Source: a bacterium UBA6115 (lineage in GTDB: Bacteria > Bacillota_A > Clostridia > Christensenellales > Aristaeellaceae). Taken from it: a stretch of 6,632 nucleotides of DNA. The position numbers were made by a program, and so were the translations under genes. This document shows positions 1 through 5,290 of this stretch, piece by piece. The notes beneath the pieces were generated by a model, which was not told the origin of the DNA, did not search any database, and worked only from the letters and a program-made list of their open reading frames with translations. Every line of letters begins with the position of its first letter. The stretch's first letter is position 1. The stretch spans positions 5,104-11,735 of the forward strand of contig DIWD01000080.1 of the NCBI GenBank assembly GCA_002428405.1. Direction: 5' to 3'.

Positions 1-821
1 TCCGCCTGGGAAGCCGGGAAAAGGAAGAAACTGTCAATGCCGCTCTGATAATACCCGGCAATCGTATCCAGCCCCTTCCAGCATTCCCCGACCAGGAAGC
101 TGCCGGGCTTGAGCGCCTCCGCGGTTGTCTTCAGGAAACGCAGGAACTCAATGTTCTTCGCTTCATCCCCTGTGTAGAAACTGGTCACCGCGTCCAGCCG
201 GAAGCCGTCAACCCCGCATCCAATCAGCCAGAAATCAAGGATCCTGCGGATCTCCTCCCGGACTTCCGCGCTGTCCAGGTTCAGGTCGGGCATTCTCCCG
301 CCGGCAAACTGCTCCTCATAATACCAGTCGGTGCCTGAGACAGGCACGTAATTGGAGGCTGGCTCTCTGCTGAAAGAATAATAATCCACCGCGGCATCGT
401 CGTTCCGTCCGTCACGCAGCGCTTCCAGCGCGGCCAAAAACCAGGGGTGAAGCGTGGAAGTGTGGTTGAGCGGCAGGTCCACAATGATGCGGATACCGCG
501 CTCATGACAGGCTTTTACCAGATCTTTCATGTCCTCAAGGGTGCCATACTGTTTATCCACGGCGCAGTAGTCCGTCACATCATACTTGTGGTAACTGGGG
601 CTGGGCATGACCGGCATCAGCCACAGGCCGGAAAAGCCCATGTCCTTGATGTAGTCAAGTTTTGACAAAAGGCCCCGCAGGTCGCCAATGCCATCCCCGG
701 AACTGTCCTTATAGGAATACACGAACACCTCATACCAGTTGAAGGATGCCTGCCGGGCCGCGGCCGGGAAGGCGCCTGCCAGCAGCCCCAGAATGAAAGC
801 CAGGCACAGCATTCTTTTCAT
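1..821 (-). CDS. Secreted GH13 alpha-amylase family enzyme, likely subfamily GH13_36 (N-terminal 273 residues, runs off the left edge)
   Basis: Predicted extracellular glycoside hydrolase acting on alpha-1,4 glucans such as starch or maltodextrin. The first 25 or so residues form a Sec signal peptide: MKR, a hydrophobic core, then PAAA with likely cleavage near residues 20-25. There is no lipobox. A GH13 barrel follows. Conserved region I is DLPLNH (115-120), region V is MPDLN (177-181), region II is GFRLDA with nucleophile Asp210, and region III is VGE with acid/base Glu246. Region IV, with the third carboxylate, would lie beyond the edge. MPDLN is known as the mark of the group between oligo-1,6-glucosidases and neopullulanases (GH13_36). 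I chose the ATG at 821 because AGGAG sits 6 nt before it; an ATG at 827 directly abuts that motif and is a poor alternative. Divergent from malQ, which fits shared starch use. Family is sure; exact substrate is not. Confidence 0.93.
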   Translation of the reverse strand, partial: MKRMLCLAFILGLLAGAFPAAARQASFNWYEVFVYSYKDSSGDGIGDLRGLLSKLDYIKDMGFSGLWLMPVMPSPSYHKYDVTDYCAVDKQYGTLEDMKDLVKACHERGIRIIVDLPLNHTSTLHPWFLAALEALRDGRNDDAAVDYYSFSREPASNYVPVSGTDWYYEEQFAGGRMPDLNLDSAEVREEIRRILDFWLIGCGVDGFRLDAVTSFYTGDEAKNIEFLRFLKTTAEALKPGSFLVGECWKGLDTIAGYYQSGIDSFFLFPASQA

Positions 822-827
822 TTTCAT

Positions 828-832
828 CTCCT
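828..832 (-). promoter_or_regulatory. Ribosome binding site of the GH13 gene, deciding its start
   Basis: AGGAG on the minus strand. It lies 6 nt before the ATG at 821 and zero nt before the ATG at 827, so it supports the shorter product starting MKRM. Confidence 0.75.
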
Positions 833-906
833 GTGATGTTTACCTCTTGGTATTATTTTCGGTAAGTACGCGCTTCCCTGATATGGATGGCTCTTGCTTT
901 ATTATG

Positions 907-935
907 ATTGTAGCACGCGAAGGAATGCCGGGCAA
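907..935 (-). promoter_or_regulatory. Sigma-A type promoter of the GH13 gene
   Basis: Read on the minus strand: -35 TTGCCC (935-930), a 17-nt spacer, then -10 TACAAT (912-907). The -10 is preceded by TG and one base, an extended -10. Transcription should start near 900 and leave a leader of about 80 nt before the ATG at 821. It mirrors the malQ promoter, with the same -10 sequence and spacer length. Confidence 0.75.
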
Positions 936-965
936 GTTGCTGGCCTGCGCTGCCGGGAGAATGAA

Positions 966-994
966 TTGTCCTTCCTCAGGGGCTGTGATACAAT
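966..994 (+). promoter_or_regulatory. Sigma-A type promoter of malQ
   Basis: -35 TTGTCC (966-971), a 17-nt spacer, then -10 TACAAT (989-994). TG plus one base precedes the -10, making it an extended -10 promoter. Predicted start is near 1001, giving a leader of about 70 nt that contains the 1012-1023 palindrome. Confidence 0.78.
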
Positions 995-1011
995 AAGCAA
1001 AATCTCTGAAC

Positions 1012-1023
1012 GGGAACGTTCCC
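1012..1023. promoter_or_regulatory. Candidate LacI/MalR-family operator (perfect 12-bp palindrome)
   Basis: GGGAACGTTCCC reads identically on both strands. It is centred on AACGTT, the CG-centred core usual for LacI-family operators, including maltose regulators and CcpA cre sites. It sits at about +11 to +22 of the predicted malQ transcript, where a bound repressor would block transcription. It matches the cre consensus poorly in its outer positions, so a local MalR-like regulator is more likely than CcpA. No LacI-family gene is present in the window. The palindrome is seen; its role is inferred. Confidence 0.5.
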
Positions 1024-1056
1024 AAAATGCATGCCAAACAAAACCGGCAGCGCCGG

Positions 1057-1063
1057 AAAGGAA
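1057..1063 (+). promoter_or_regulatory. Ribosome binding site of malQ, deciding its start
   Basis: AAAGGAA lies about 9 nt before the ATG at 1072. The in-frame upstream ATG at 1027 has no comparable site and directly follows the operator-like palindrome. Confidence 0.65.
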
Positions 1064-1071
1064 CCATCTGT

Positions 1072-2562
1072 ATGCGCCAGAGCGGGATTCTCCTGCACCT
1101 CACCTCACTGCCCTCCCCGGAGGGCCTTGGCACCCTGGGTCCGGAAGCGCGTGGCTTTGCTGACTTCCTGGTAAAGGCAGGCATGCGGATATGGCAGGTG
1201 CTGCCCATTTCCCCCACGGGTTTCGCGGAGTCGCCCTACCAATGCTTTTCCACCTACGCGGGCAATCCGCTCCTAATCGACCTGCGCACGCTGAAAAAGC
1301 AGGGCATCCTGAAGACAGCGGAACCGTTGGAGCTGCCCGGCGACCCGGAAAGGGCGGACTACGCCCTGGTCATAGCGTATAAAAACAGAATGCTGGGTCA
1401 GGCCTTTGAGCAGTCCTATGAGAGCCTGAAGGAGAAGGTGCAGCGGTTCCGGGAAGAGAACGCCGACTGGATCGAGGACTTCGCGCTGTTCATGGCCATC
1501 AAGCGGTCCTTCGGCGGCATCTCCTGGCAGGACTGGCCGGATGAGGGCATCCGCATGCGCAGCGCGGGGGCGATGCGCATGTACAGGAAAGAACTGAAGC
1601 GGGAGACGGATGAGCAGGTTTTTATTCAATACCTCTTTTTCCAGCAGTGGTCCGCGCTGAAGCGCTACGCCAATGACCGTGGAATCAGCCTGTTTGGCGA
1701 CATGCCCATCTACGTCGCGGAAGATTCCTCTGATGCCTGGGCCAACCCGAAGGTGTTCCAGCTGGACAGATCCCGCCGCCCGACCCGCATCGCGGGCGTG
1801 CCGCCGGATTATTTTTCCGCCGACGGGCAGCGCTGGGGCAACCCGCTGTATAACTGGTCCTATCTGAAGAAGACCGGGTACGCCTGGTGGATCCAGCGCC
1901 TGCGCGCGATGAGCCAAATCTTTGACATCACCCGCGTGGACCACTTCATCGGCTTTGCCAACTATTACTCCGTCCCGGCGGATGAGGACACCGCCCGCAA
2001 CGGTGTCTGGATGCCCGGGCCGGGCCGGCACTTTTTCGAAGTCGTCAAAAGGAAGCTGCCGGATATGCGCATCGTGGCCGAAGACCTGGGAGCGGTCAAC
2101 CCCAGGGTCAGCCGCCTGATGAAGTTCGCGGGATACCCAGGCATGAAGGTGATGACCTTCGCCTTCTCCGGCGATCCCTACAACGAACACCTGCCCAAAT
2201 ATCACATGAAGAACAACGTGGTCTACACCGGCACCCATGACAACAACACCCTGCTGGGCTGGTGGGCCAACAGCTCTCAGCTTGAAAAGAACACCGCCGT
2301 CCTGGCGCTGGGGATCCGGCACGGCGAAGACCTGAGCGAGGCCTTCATCCGCGCGACACTGAAAAGCGAGGCGGACACCGCCATCATCCCCATGCAGGAC
2401 ATCCTGCGCCTGGGGGAAAAAGCACGGATGAACCTGCCCGGTTCCCTGGGGGGCAACTGGCTCTGGCGCATGAAACCCGGCGCAGCGACAGCGAAACTGG
2501 CCAAATGGCTTCGGGAACTCAGCAAGGAAACAGGGCGGCTGGAAGAAGAACAGCAGGGCTGA
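1072..2562 (+). CDS. malQ: 4-alpha-glucanotransferase (amylomaltase, GH77)
   Basis: Cytoplasmic disproportionating enzyme. It moves glucan chains between maltodextrins, releasing glucose and making longer chains for phosphorylase. The 496-residue product matches the usual length of about 500. It opens with RQSGILLHLTSLPSPEGLGT, the standard GH77 N-terminus. The GVPPDYFSADGQRWGNPLYNW-type segment and all three catalytic acids are present: Asp290 in RVDHF, Glu337 in AEDLG and Asp390 in THDNNT, close to Asp293/Glu340/Asp395 of the Thermus aquaticus enzyme. The C-terminal GGNWLWRM segment is also intact. The start at 1072 is chosen for its ribosome binding site and family fit; an ATG at 1027 would add 15 basic, non-conserved residues. 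It has its own promoter and a likely operator, and is divergent from a secreted amylase, whose products it would process after uptake. No transporter is in the window. Confidence 0.97.
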   Translation: MRQSGILLHLTSLPSPEGLGTLGPEARGFADFLVKAGMRIWQVLPISPTGFAESPYQCFSTYAGNPLLIDLRTLKKQGILKTAEPLELPGDPERADYALVIAYKNRMLGQAFEQSYESLKEKVQRFREENADWIEDFALFMAIKRSFGGISWQDWPDEGIRMRSAGAMRMYRKELKRETDEQVFIQYLFFQQWSALKRYANDRGISLFGDMPIYVAEDSSDAWANPKVFQLDRSRRPTRIAGVPPDYFSADGQRWGNPLYNWSYLKKTGYAWWIQRLRAMSQIFDITRVDHFIGFANYYSVPADEDTARNGVWMPGPGRHFFEVVKRKLPDMRIVAEDLGAVNPRVSRLMKFAGYPGMKVMTFAFSGDPYNEHLPKYHMKNNVVYTGTHDNNTLLGWWANSSQLEKNTAVLALGIRHGEDLSEAFIRATLKSEADTAIIPMQDILRLGEKARMNLPGSLGGNWLWRMKPGAATAKLAKWLRELSKETGRLEEEQQG

Positions 2563-2569
2563 CGCCCTG
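2554..2569 (+). other. Short GC-rich hairpin overlapping the malQ stop codon
   Basis: CAGGGC (2554-2559) and GCCCTG (2564-2569) form a 6-bp stem with loop TGAC. The TGA stop codon (2560-2562) lies in the loop. No T-run follows, so it is not a standard intrinsic terminator. It may protect the 3' end or be chance. I found no other clear terminator for malQ. Confidence 0.3.
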
Positions 2570-2583
2570 GAAACAAAGAGGAA

Positions 2584-2662
2584 TCTTAGCGGACAGGATC
2601 CGCCAGGGTTCCTGCAATATTCCTGCGGGATAAACTATGGACACTCAGGCGTTCCGCTAAGA
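2584..2662. repeat. 10-bp inverted repeat with 59-nt spacer in the malQ-XRE gap
   Basis: TCTTAGCGGA (2584-2593) is matched exactly by TCCGCTAAGA (2653-2662). An overlapping alternative pair, GGACAG (2591-2596) with CTGTCC (2665-2670), could form instead. The spacer holds two direct copies of TTCCTGC (2609-2615 and 2620-2626), 11 bp apart. The 289-nt gap from 2563 to 2851 otherwise holds no gene I can support. A 71-codon minus-strand frame spans 2586-2801 but has no ribosome binding site and no family I recognise. Function unknown: possibly a folded 3' end of the malQ transcript or a small repetitive element. Confidence 0.45.
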
Positions 2663-2744
2663 AACTGTCCGAGGCGGGCACTGTTTCATCAGGATGCTCA
2701 TTCCGCTTTTCCCTGGACAAGCCGGGAGGAAAGGCAGCACGCCG

Positions 2745-2761
2745 CGCAACCCAGGGTTGCG
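2745..2761. repeat. 17-bp near-perfect palindrome upstream of the XRE regulator
   Basis: CGCAACCC, a single A, then GGGTTGCG: two exact 8-bp arms. It lies about 50 bp upstream of the proposed regulator promoter. No T-run follows on either strand, so it is unlikely to be a terminator. A dimeric DNA-binding protein site is the simplest reading, possibly for the adjacent regulator, but no proof is visible. Confidence 0.45.
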
Positions 2762-2790
2762 AAAGCATCTGAAAGAGCAATTCCCGGTTG

Positions 2791-2820
2791 GTGGCAGTCA
2801 TGTTTATATACCGGTATCAT
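2791..2820 (+). promoter_or_regulatory. Candidate promoter of the XRE regulator with an overlapping palindrome
   Basis: -35 like GTGGCA (2791-2796), an 18-nt spacer, then -10 like TATCAT (2815-2820, five of six to consensus). A perfect 10-bp palindrome ATACCGGTAT (2808-2817) overlaps the -10 and spacer and is a plausible autoregulatory operator. Another pairing, TTCCCG (2781-2786) with TTATAT (2804-2809) at 17 nt, is also possible. Confidence 0.38.
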
Positions 2821-2836
2821 CAGAGCATCAAAAATG

Positions 2837-2843
2837 AAGGGGG
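2837..2843 (+). promoter_or_regulatory. Ribosome binding site of the XRE regulator, deciding its start
   Basis: AAGGGGG lies 8 nt before the ATG at 2852. An in-frame ATG at 2834 comes before this motif, so the motif would be inside the coding sequence. The shorter product starting MSFGQNL is therefore preferred. Confidence 0.75.
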
Positions 2844-2851
2844 ATGAACAG

Positions 2852-3547
2852 ATGAGTTTCGGGCAGAACCTCCAGTTCCTCAGAAGGATGCGCCGCGGCA
2901 TGACCCAGGAGGACCTGGCGGAGCGGATGGGTGTTTCCAGGCAAACCATCTCAAAATGGGAGACGGGCGAAGCTTTTCCGGAGATGGACAAGGCGGCGGA
3001 GATCTGCGGCATTTTCTCCTGCACGATGGACGCGCTGTTCCGGGAGGACATGGGCGCGGGCAGCGAAGCCTATTCCAACCTGCGGGTGGAGAAGGCGAAG
3101 GCATTCTCCTATGTCCGCTATGCTGTCATCAGCCCTGAACCGGAGCACGATTCCATTGCCCATATCAAGGTATGGGCACAGGAGCAGGGACTTTCAGAGC
3201 CGGACATTGTCGGCTGGGACTTCCCCCATGTATCCCAGGAACAGATCAATGTCTTCCACATGCACGGCTACGCTGCCGCCTGTATTCTTCCTGAGGGCTT
3301 TACGCCTTTGAAAAACAGCCTGGAAATCATCCGGCAGCCGGAACAGGACTATGCCGTGATCACCATCAGGGACCCCTTCAGGGCACCTTTCACCCTCATC
3401 CCCAACGCCTACAAAACCCTGATGGCCTATATGCAGGTGAACGGGCAACGGCACGCGTGCGGCAAGGAGGCCATCGAATGCTTTGAACGGCAGTACGAGC
3501 GCGAGGGCACCCAGTATATGGACGTGTACATCGCTGCGGAGGGCTGA
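2852..3547 (+). CDS. XRE-family transcriptional regulator with C-terminal GyrI-like effector-binding domain
   Basis: Cytoplasmic DNA-binding regulator of 231 residues. Residues 5-62 form a Cro/C1-type helix-turn-helix, with TQEDLAERMGVSRQTISKWE (18-37) as the typical core and LFRE closing it. After a short linker, residues of about 78-229 resemble the GyrI-like (SHS2/BmrR-type) small-molecule-binding fold, ending in the family-typical acidic tail QYMDVYIAAE. Such fusions in Firmicutes usually sense hydrophobic or drug-like ligands; the ligand here is unknown. The start is set by AAGGGGG 8 nt upstream of the ATG at 2852. The gene stands alone: malQ ends 289 nt upstream and the next gene is convergent. 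Its target is therefore not obvious, and autoregulation through the palindromes upstream is possible. HTH call firm, C-terminal call good from the ending and length only. Confidence 0.88.
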   Translation: MSFGQNLQFLRRMRRGMTQEDLAERMGVSRQTISKWETGEAFPEMDKAAEICGIFSCTMDALFREDMGAGSEAYSNLRVEKAKAFSYVRYAVISPEPEHDSIAHIKVWAQEQGLSEPDIVGWDFPHVSQEQINVFHMHGYAAACILPEGFTPLKNSLEIIRQPEQDYAVITIRDPFRAPFTLIPNAYKTLMAYMQVNGQRHACGKEAIECFERQYEREGTQYMDVYIAAEG

Positions 3548-3564
3548 ACACCGCAAAAAACAAG

Positions 3565-3601
3565 AAGGGCTGCCGGCGCTTTGGCGCGGCAGCCCTTTTT
3601 T
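3565..3601 (+). terminator. Strong intrinsic terminator of the XRE gene, probably bidirectional
   Basis: AAGGGCTGCC pairs with GGCAGCCCTT, and inner GCGC pairs with GCGC around a TTTG loop. That makes a 14-bp stem with one bulged G (3575), followed by six T (3596-3601). It starts 17 nt after the XRE stop. Read on the minus strand the stem is followed by a T-rich stretch (3566-3554, CTTCTTGTTTTTT type), so it probably also ends transcripts from the convergent DUF454 gene. Confidence 0.9.
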
Positions 3602-3621
3602 GGCCTTGAATCTGCTGATGC

Positions 3622-3640
3622 CTGTTCCCCTTTGGAACAG
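3622..3640. other. Small hairpin between convergent genes
   Basis: CTGTTCC (3622-3628) pairs exactly with GGAACAG (3634-3640) around a 5-nt loop. It lies 30 nt past the DUF454 stop on the minus strand. No T-run follows on either strand, so alone it is not a convincing terminator. It may stabilise the 3' end ahead of the main terminator at 3565-3601. Confidence 0.35.
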
Positions 3641-3669
3641 ACCGCCTGAATCCGTCGATACGGGGAGTA

Positions 3670-4059
3670 TCACTCACTCCTTTTTTTACCCGGGATGGTC
3701 CGGATGCCAAAAAGGAACAGCAGAATGTGCCCGACCCAAATGACGCCCAGGATGGCCTGCCCCCACGGGATGCGGCGCATGGCGATGAAACCGATGAGCA
3801 TCACCGCGGTGACCGTCGCCATCAGTCGAACCTTCGCGCCCCGGGACATGCCGCGGCCGGCCATGAAGCTCTCCAGGTTGCTTTTATAGAGCCTTGTATT
3901 GAGGAACCATTGGTGGATCCGCTCGCTGCCCCGGGCAAAACCAAAGGCAGCCAGCACCAGAAAGGGAAAGGCCGGCAGCAGCGGCACCGCCGCGCCAACG
4001 GCCCCCAGCGCCAGGCCAATGAAGCCAAGCAGGATGTAAAGAGCATTCTTCAGTCGCAT
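3670..4059 (-). CDS. DUF454 (YbaN-like) small integral membrane protein
   Basis: A 129-residue membrane protein, close to the roughly 125 residues of E. coli YbaN. The N-terminal half carries the family pattern: G-F-I-x-L-A-L-G-A-x-G, then PLLPAFPFLVLAAFGFARGS (residues 26-45), then a short amphipathic stretch with HQWFLN. Hydrophobic stretches at about 6-24, 27-42, 79-94 and 101-119 suggest up to four membrane segments. The C-terminus GKKRSE is basic. The molecular function of the family is not established. The start at 4059 fits the family N-terminus, but no ribosome binding site precedes it; the bases upstream are AT-rich, ending TATAAAATAG. It follows capG by 60 nt with no terminator seen, so it could be transcribed from the cap operon, though it has no known role in sugar synthesis. 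Confidence 0.88.
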   Translation of the reverse strand: MRLKNALYILLGFIGLALGAVGAAVPLLPAFPFLVLAAFGFARGSERIHQWFLNTRLYKSNLESFMAGRGMSRGAKVRLMATVTAVMLIGFIAMRRIPWGQAILGVIWVGHILLFLFGIRTIPGKKRSE

Positions 4060-4063
4060 CTAT

Positions 4064-4069
4064 TTTATA
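4064..4069 (-). promoter_or_regulatory. -10-like box directly upstream of the DUF454 start
   Basis: TATAAA on the minus strand ends 4 nt before the ATG at 4059. Used as a -10 box it would start transcription at or within 2 nt of the ATG, giving a leaderless mRNA. No good -35 lies at 16-18 nt spacing and there is no properly placed TGn. The box may simply be AT-rich spacer. Confidence 0.25.
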
Positions 4070-4119
4070 GTCATTCGTCTTTCTTCACGGGAGTGTGTGA
4101 TTTGATTTATTTGAACCCC

Positions 4120-5286
4120 TCAACGCTTCCGCCACACCATCCTGTCGACGATCCCTGTGTAGCTCTGGATGATTTTGACCACTTTGCTGCTGACGTTCTC
4201 ATCCAGATAATCCGGCACGGGGATGCCCAGATGGCCGTTGCGGTTCATCTGAACAGAGGTGTCAATGGCCTGCAGCACTTCTTCTTTCTCTATGCCGGCC
4301 AGCACGAAATTCCCCTTGTCCAGGGCCTCCGGCCGCTCGGTTGAGGTGCGGATGCACACGGCGGCGATGGGTTTGCCGATGCTGAGGAAATACGAGGATT
4401 CCTCCGGCAGGGTACCGGAGTCGGAAACGACGCAGAAGGCATTCATCTGCAGTTGGTTGTAATCCAGAAAGCCCAGGGGTTCATGCTGGATAACATGCTT
4501 GTGGAAGATAAATCCCCTCTGTTCAATGAACTTCCTGCTGCGCGGGTGGCAGGAGTAGAGGATGGGCATGTCATACTTCTCCGCCACAGCGTTCACCGCG
4601 TTCATGAGGCTTATGAAGTTGTCCTCCGTATCGATGTTCTCCTCCCGGTGGGCGGAGAGCAGGATGTACTTCCCCGCCTTCAGCCCAAGCCGACTGAGCA
4701 CATCCGATACCTGGATCTGCTTGAGGTTGGCGCTGAGCACCTCCGCCATGGGGCTGCCGGTGACATAGGTGCGTTCCGGGGCAGTCCCTTCCCGGTTGAG
4801 GTAGCGCCTGGCATGTTCCGAATAGCACAGGTTCACGTCCGCGATGTGGTCCACGATCCGGCGGTTGGTCTCCTCCGGCAGGCACTCGTCAAAGCAGCGG
4901 TTGCCCGCCTCCATATGGAAGATCGGGATGTGCAGGCGCTTGGCGGCAATGGCGGACAGGCAGGAGTTGGTATCCCCCAGGATGAGCAGCGCGTCGGGCT
5001 TCAATTCAGCCATCAGCGAGTAGGATTTGGCGATGATGTTGCCGATGGTTTCACCCAGGTCTTTGCCAACGGTTTCCAGAAAGACATTCGGAGCATCCAG
5101 CGCCAAATCGCGGAAGAAAACCCCGTTTAAGGCATAGTCGAAGTTCTGTCCCGTGTGTGCCAATACCGTGTCGAAATACTGGCGGCATTTTTTGATCACT
5201 TCAGACAGCCGGATGATCTCAGGGCGGGTTCCTACGATAATGAGGAGCTTGATCTTTCCGTTATTACTGAATGCAATGTCGCCCAT
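4120..5286 (-). CDS. capG: UDP-N-acetylglucosamine 2-epimerase family enzyme, CapG/FnlC type (last step to UDP-L-FucNAc)
   Basis: Cytoplasmic non-hydrolysing C2 epimerase of 388 residues (family usually 370-390). Motifs in order: GTRPEI (19-24), HTGQN (44-48), GDTNS (104-108), HMEAGNRCFDECLPEETNRR (124-143), HREEN (213-217), SDSGTLPEES (288-297) and STERPE (315-320). The acidic and histidine active-site positions of WecB-like enzymes are kept (Asp105, Glu126, Glu138, His213). In the Staphylococcus aureus Cap5/8 pathway CapG turns UDP-2-acetamido-2,6-dideoxy-L-talose into UDP-L-FucNAc. The neighbours CapF and CapE make that assignment far better than plain WecB. The start at 5286 is chosen because AGGAGG lies 9 nt upstream; an open frame extends to an ATG at 5340, but it overlaps the capF end and lacks such a site. 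Only 4 nt separate it from the capF stop. Confidence 0.93.
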   Translation of the reverse strand: MGDIAFSNNGKIKLLIIVGTRPEIIRLSEVIKKCRQYFDTVLAHTGQNFDYALNGVFFRDLALDAPNVFLETVGKDLGETIGNIIAKSYSLMAELKPDALLILGDTNSCLSAIAAKRLHIPIFHMEAGNRCFDECLPEETNRRIVDHIADVNLCYSEHARRYLNREGTAPERTYVTGSPMAEVLSANLKQIQVSDVLSRLGLKAGKYILLSAHREENIDTEDNFISLMNAVNAVAEKYDMPILYSCHPRSRKFIEQRGFIFHKHVIQHEPLGFLDYNQLQMNAFCVVSDSGTLPEESSYFLSIGKPIAAVCIRTSTERPEALDKGNFVLAGIEKEEVLQAIDTSVQMNRNGHLGIPVPDYLDENVSSKVVKIIQSYTGIVDRMVWRKR

Positions 5287-5290
5287 CCCT

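Noticed and set aside
1011..1024. CcpA catabolite-response element (cre)
   Set aside because: The CG core fits, but several fixed outer positions of the cre consensus (TG at the left, the A/T positions) do not. A general LacI-type operator call is safer.
1027..1071. Upstream in-frame start for malQ adding 15 residues
   Set aside because: No ribosome binding site precedes it, the added residues are basic and not part of GH77, and its start would follow the operator-like palindrome by only 3 nt. AAAGGAA supports the ATG at 1072.
840..1217. A 125-codon minus-strand frame across the amylase-malQ gap
   Set aside because: It overlaps both clear promoters and the N-terminus of malQ, and has no recognisable motif.
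1273..2322. A 349-codon open frame on the minus strand, antisense to malQ
   Set aside because: Its product is rich in Gly, Val, His and Arg in the pattern of a reversed GC-rich gene and shows no family motif. It lies wholly inside malQ, whose catalytic residues are intact.
2586..2801. Possible 71-residue small protein on the minus strand in the malQ-XRE gap
   Set aside because: No ribosome binding site, no hydrophobic or known motif, and it runs through inverted repeats. Kept only as part of the gap description.
3681..3687. Run of seven T (seven A in the DUF454 reading frame) as a programmed frameshift site
   Set aside because: It lies in the last codons of the gene, no stimulatory structure is nearby, and a shift would only change the basic tail. 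A chance lysine run is enough.
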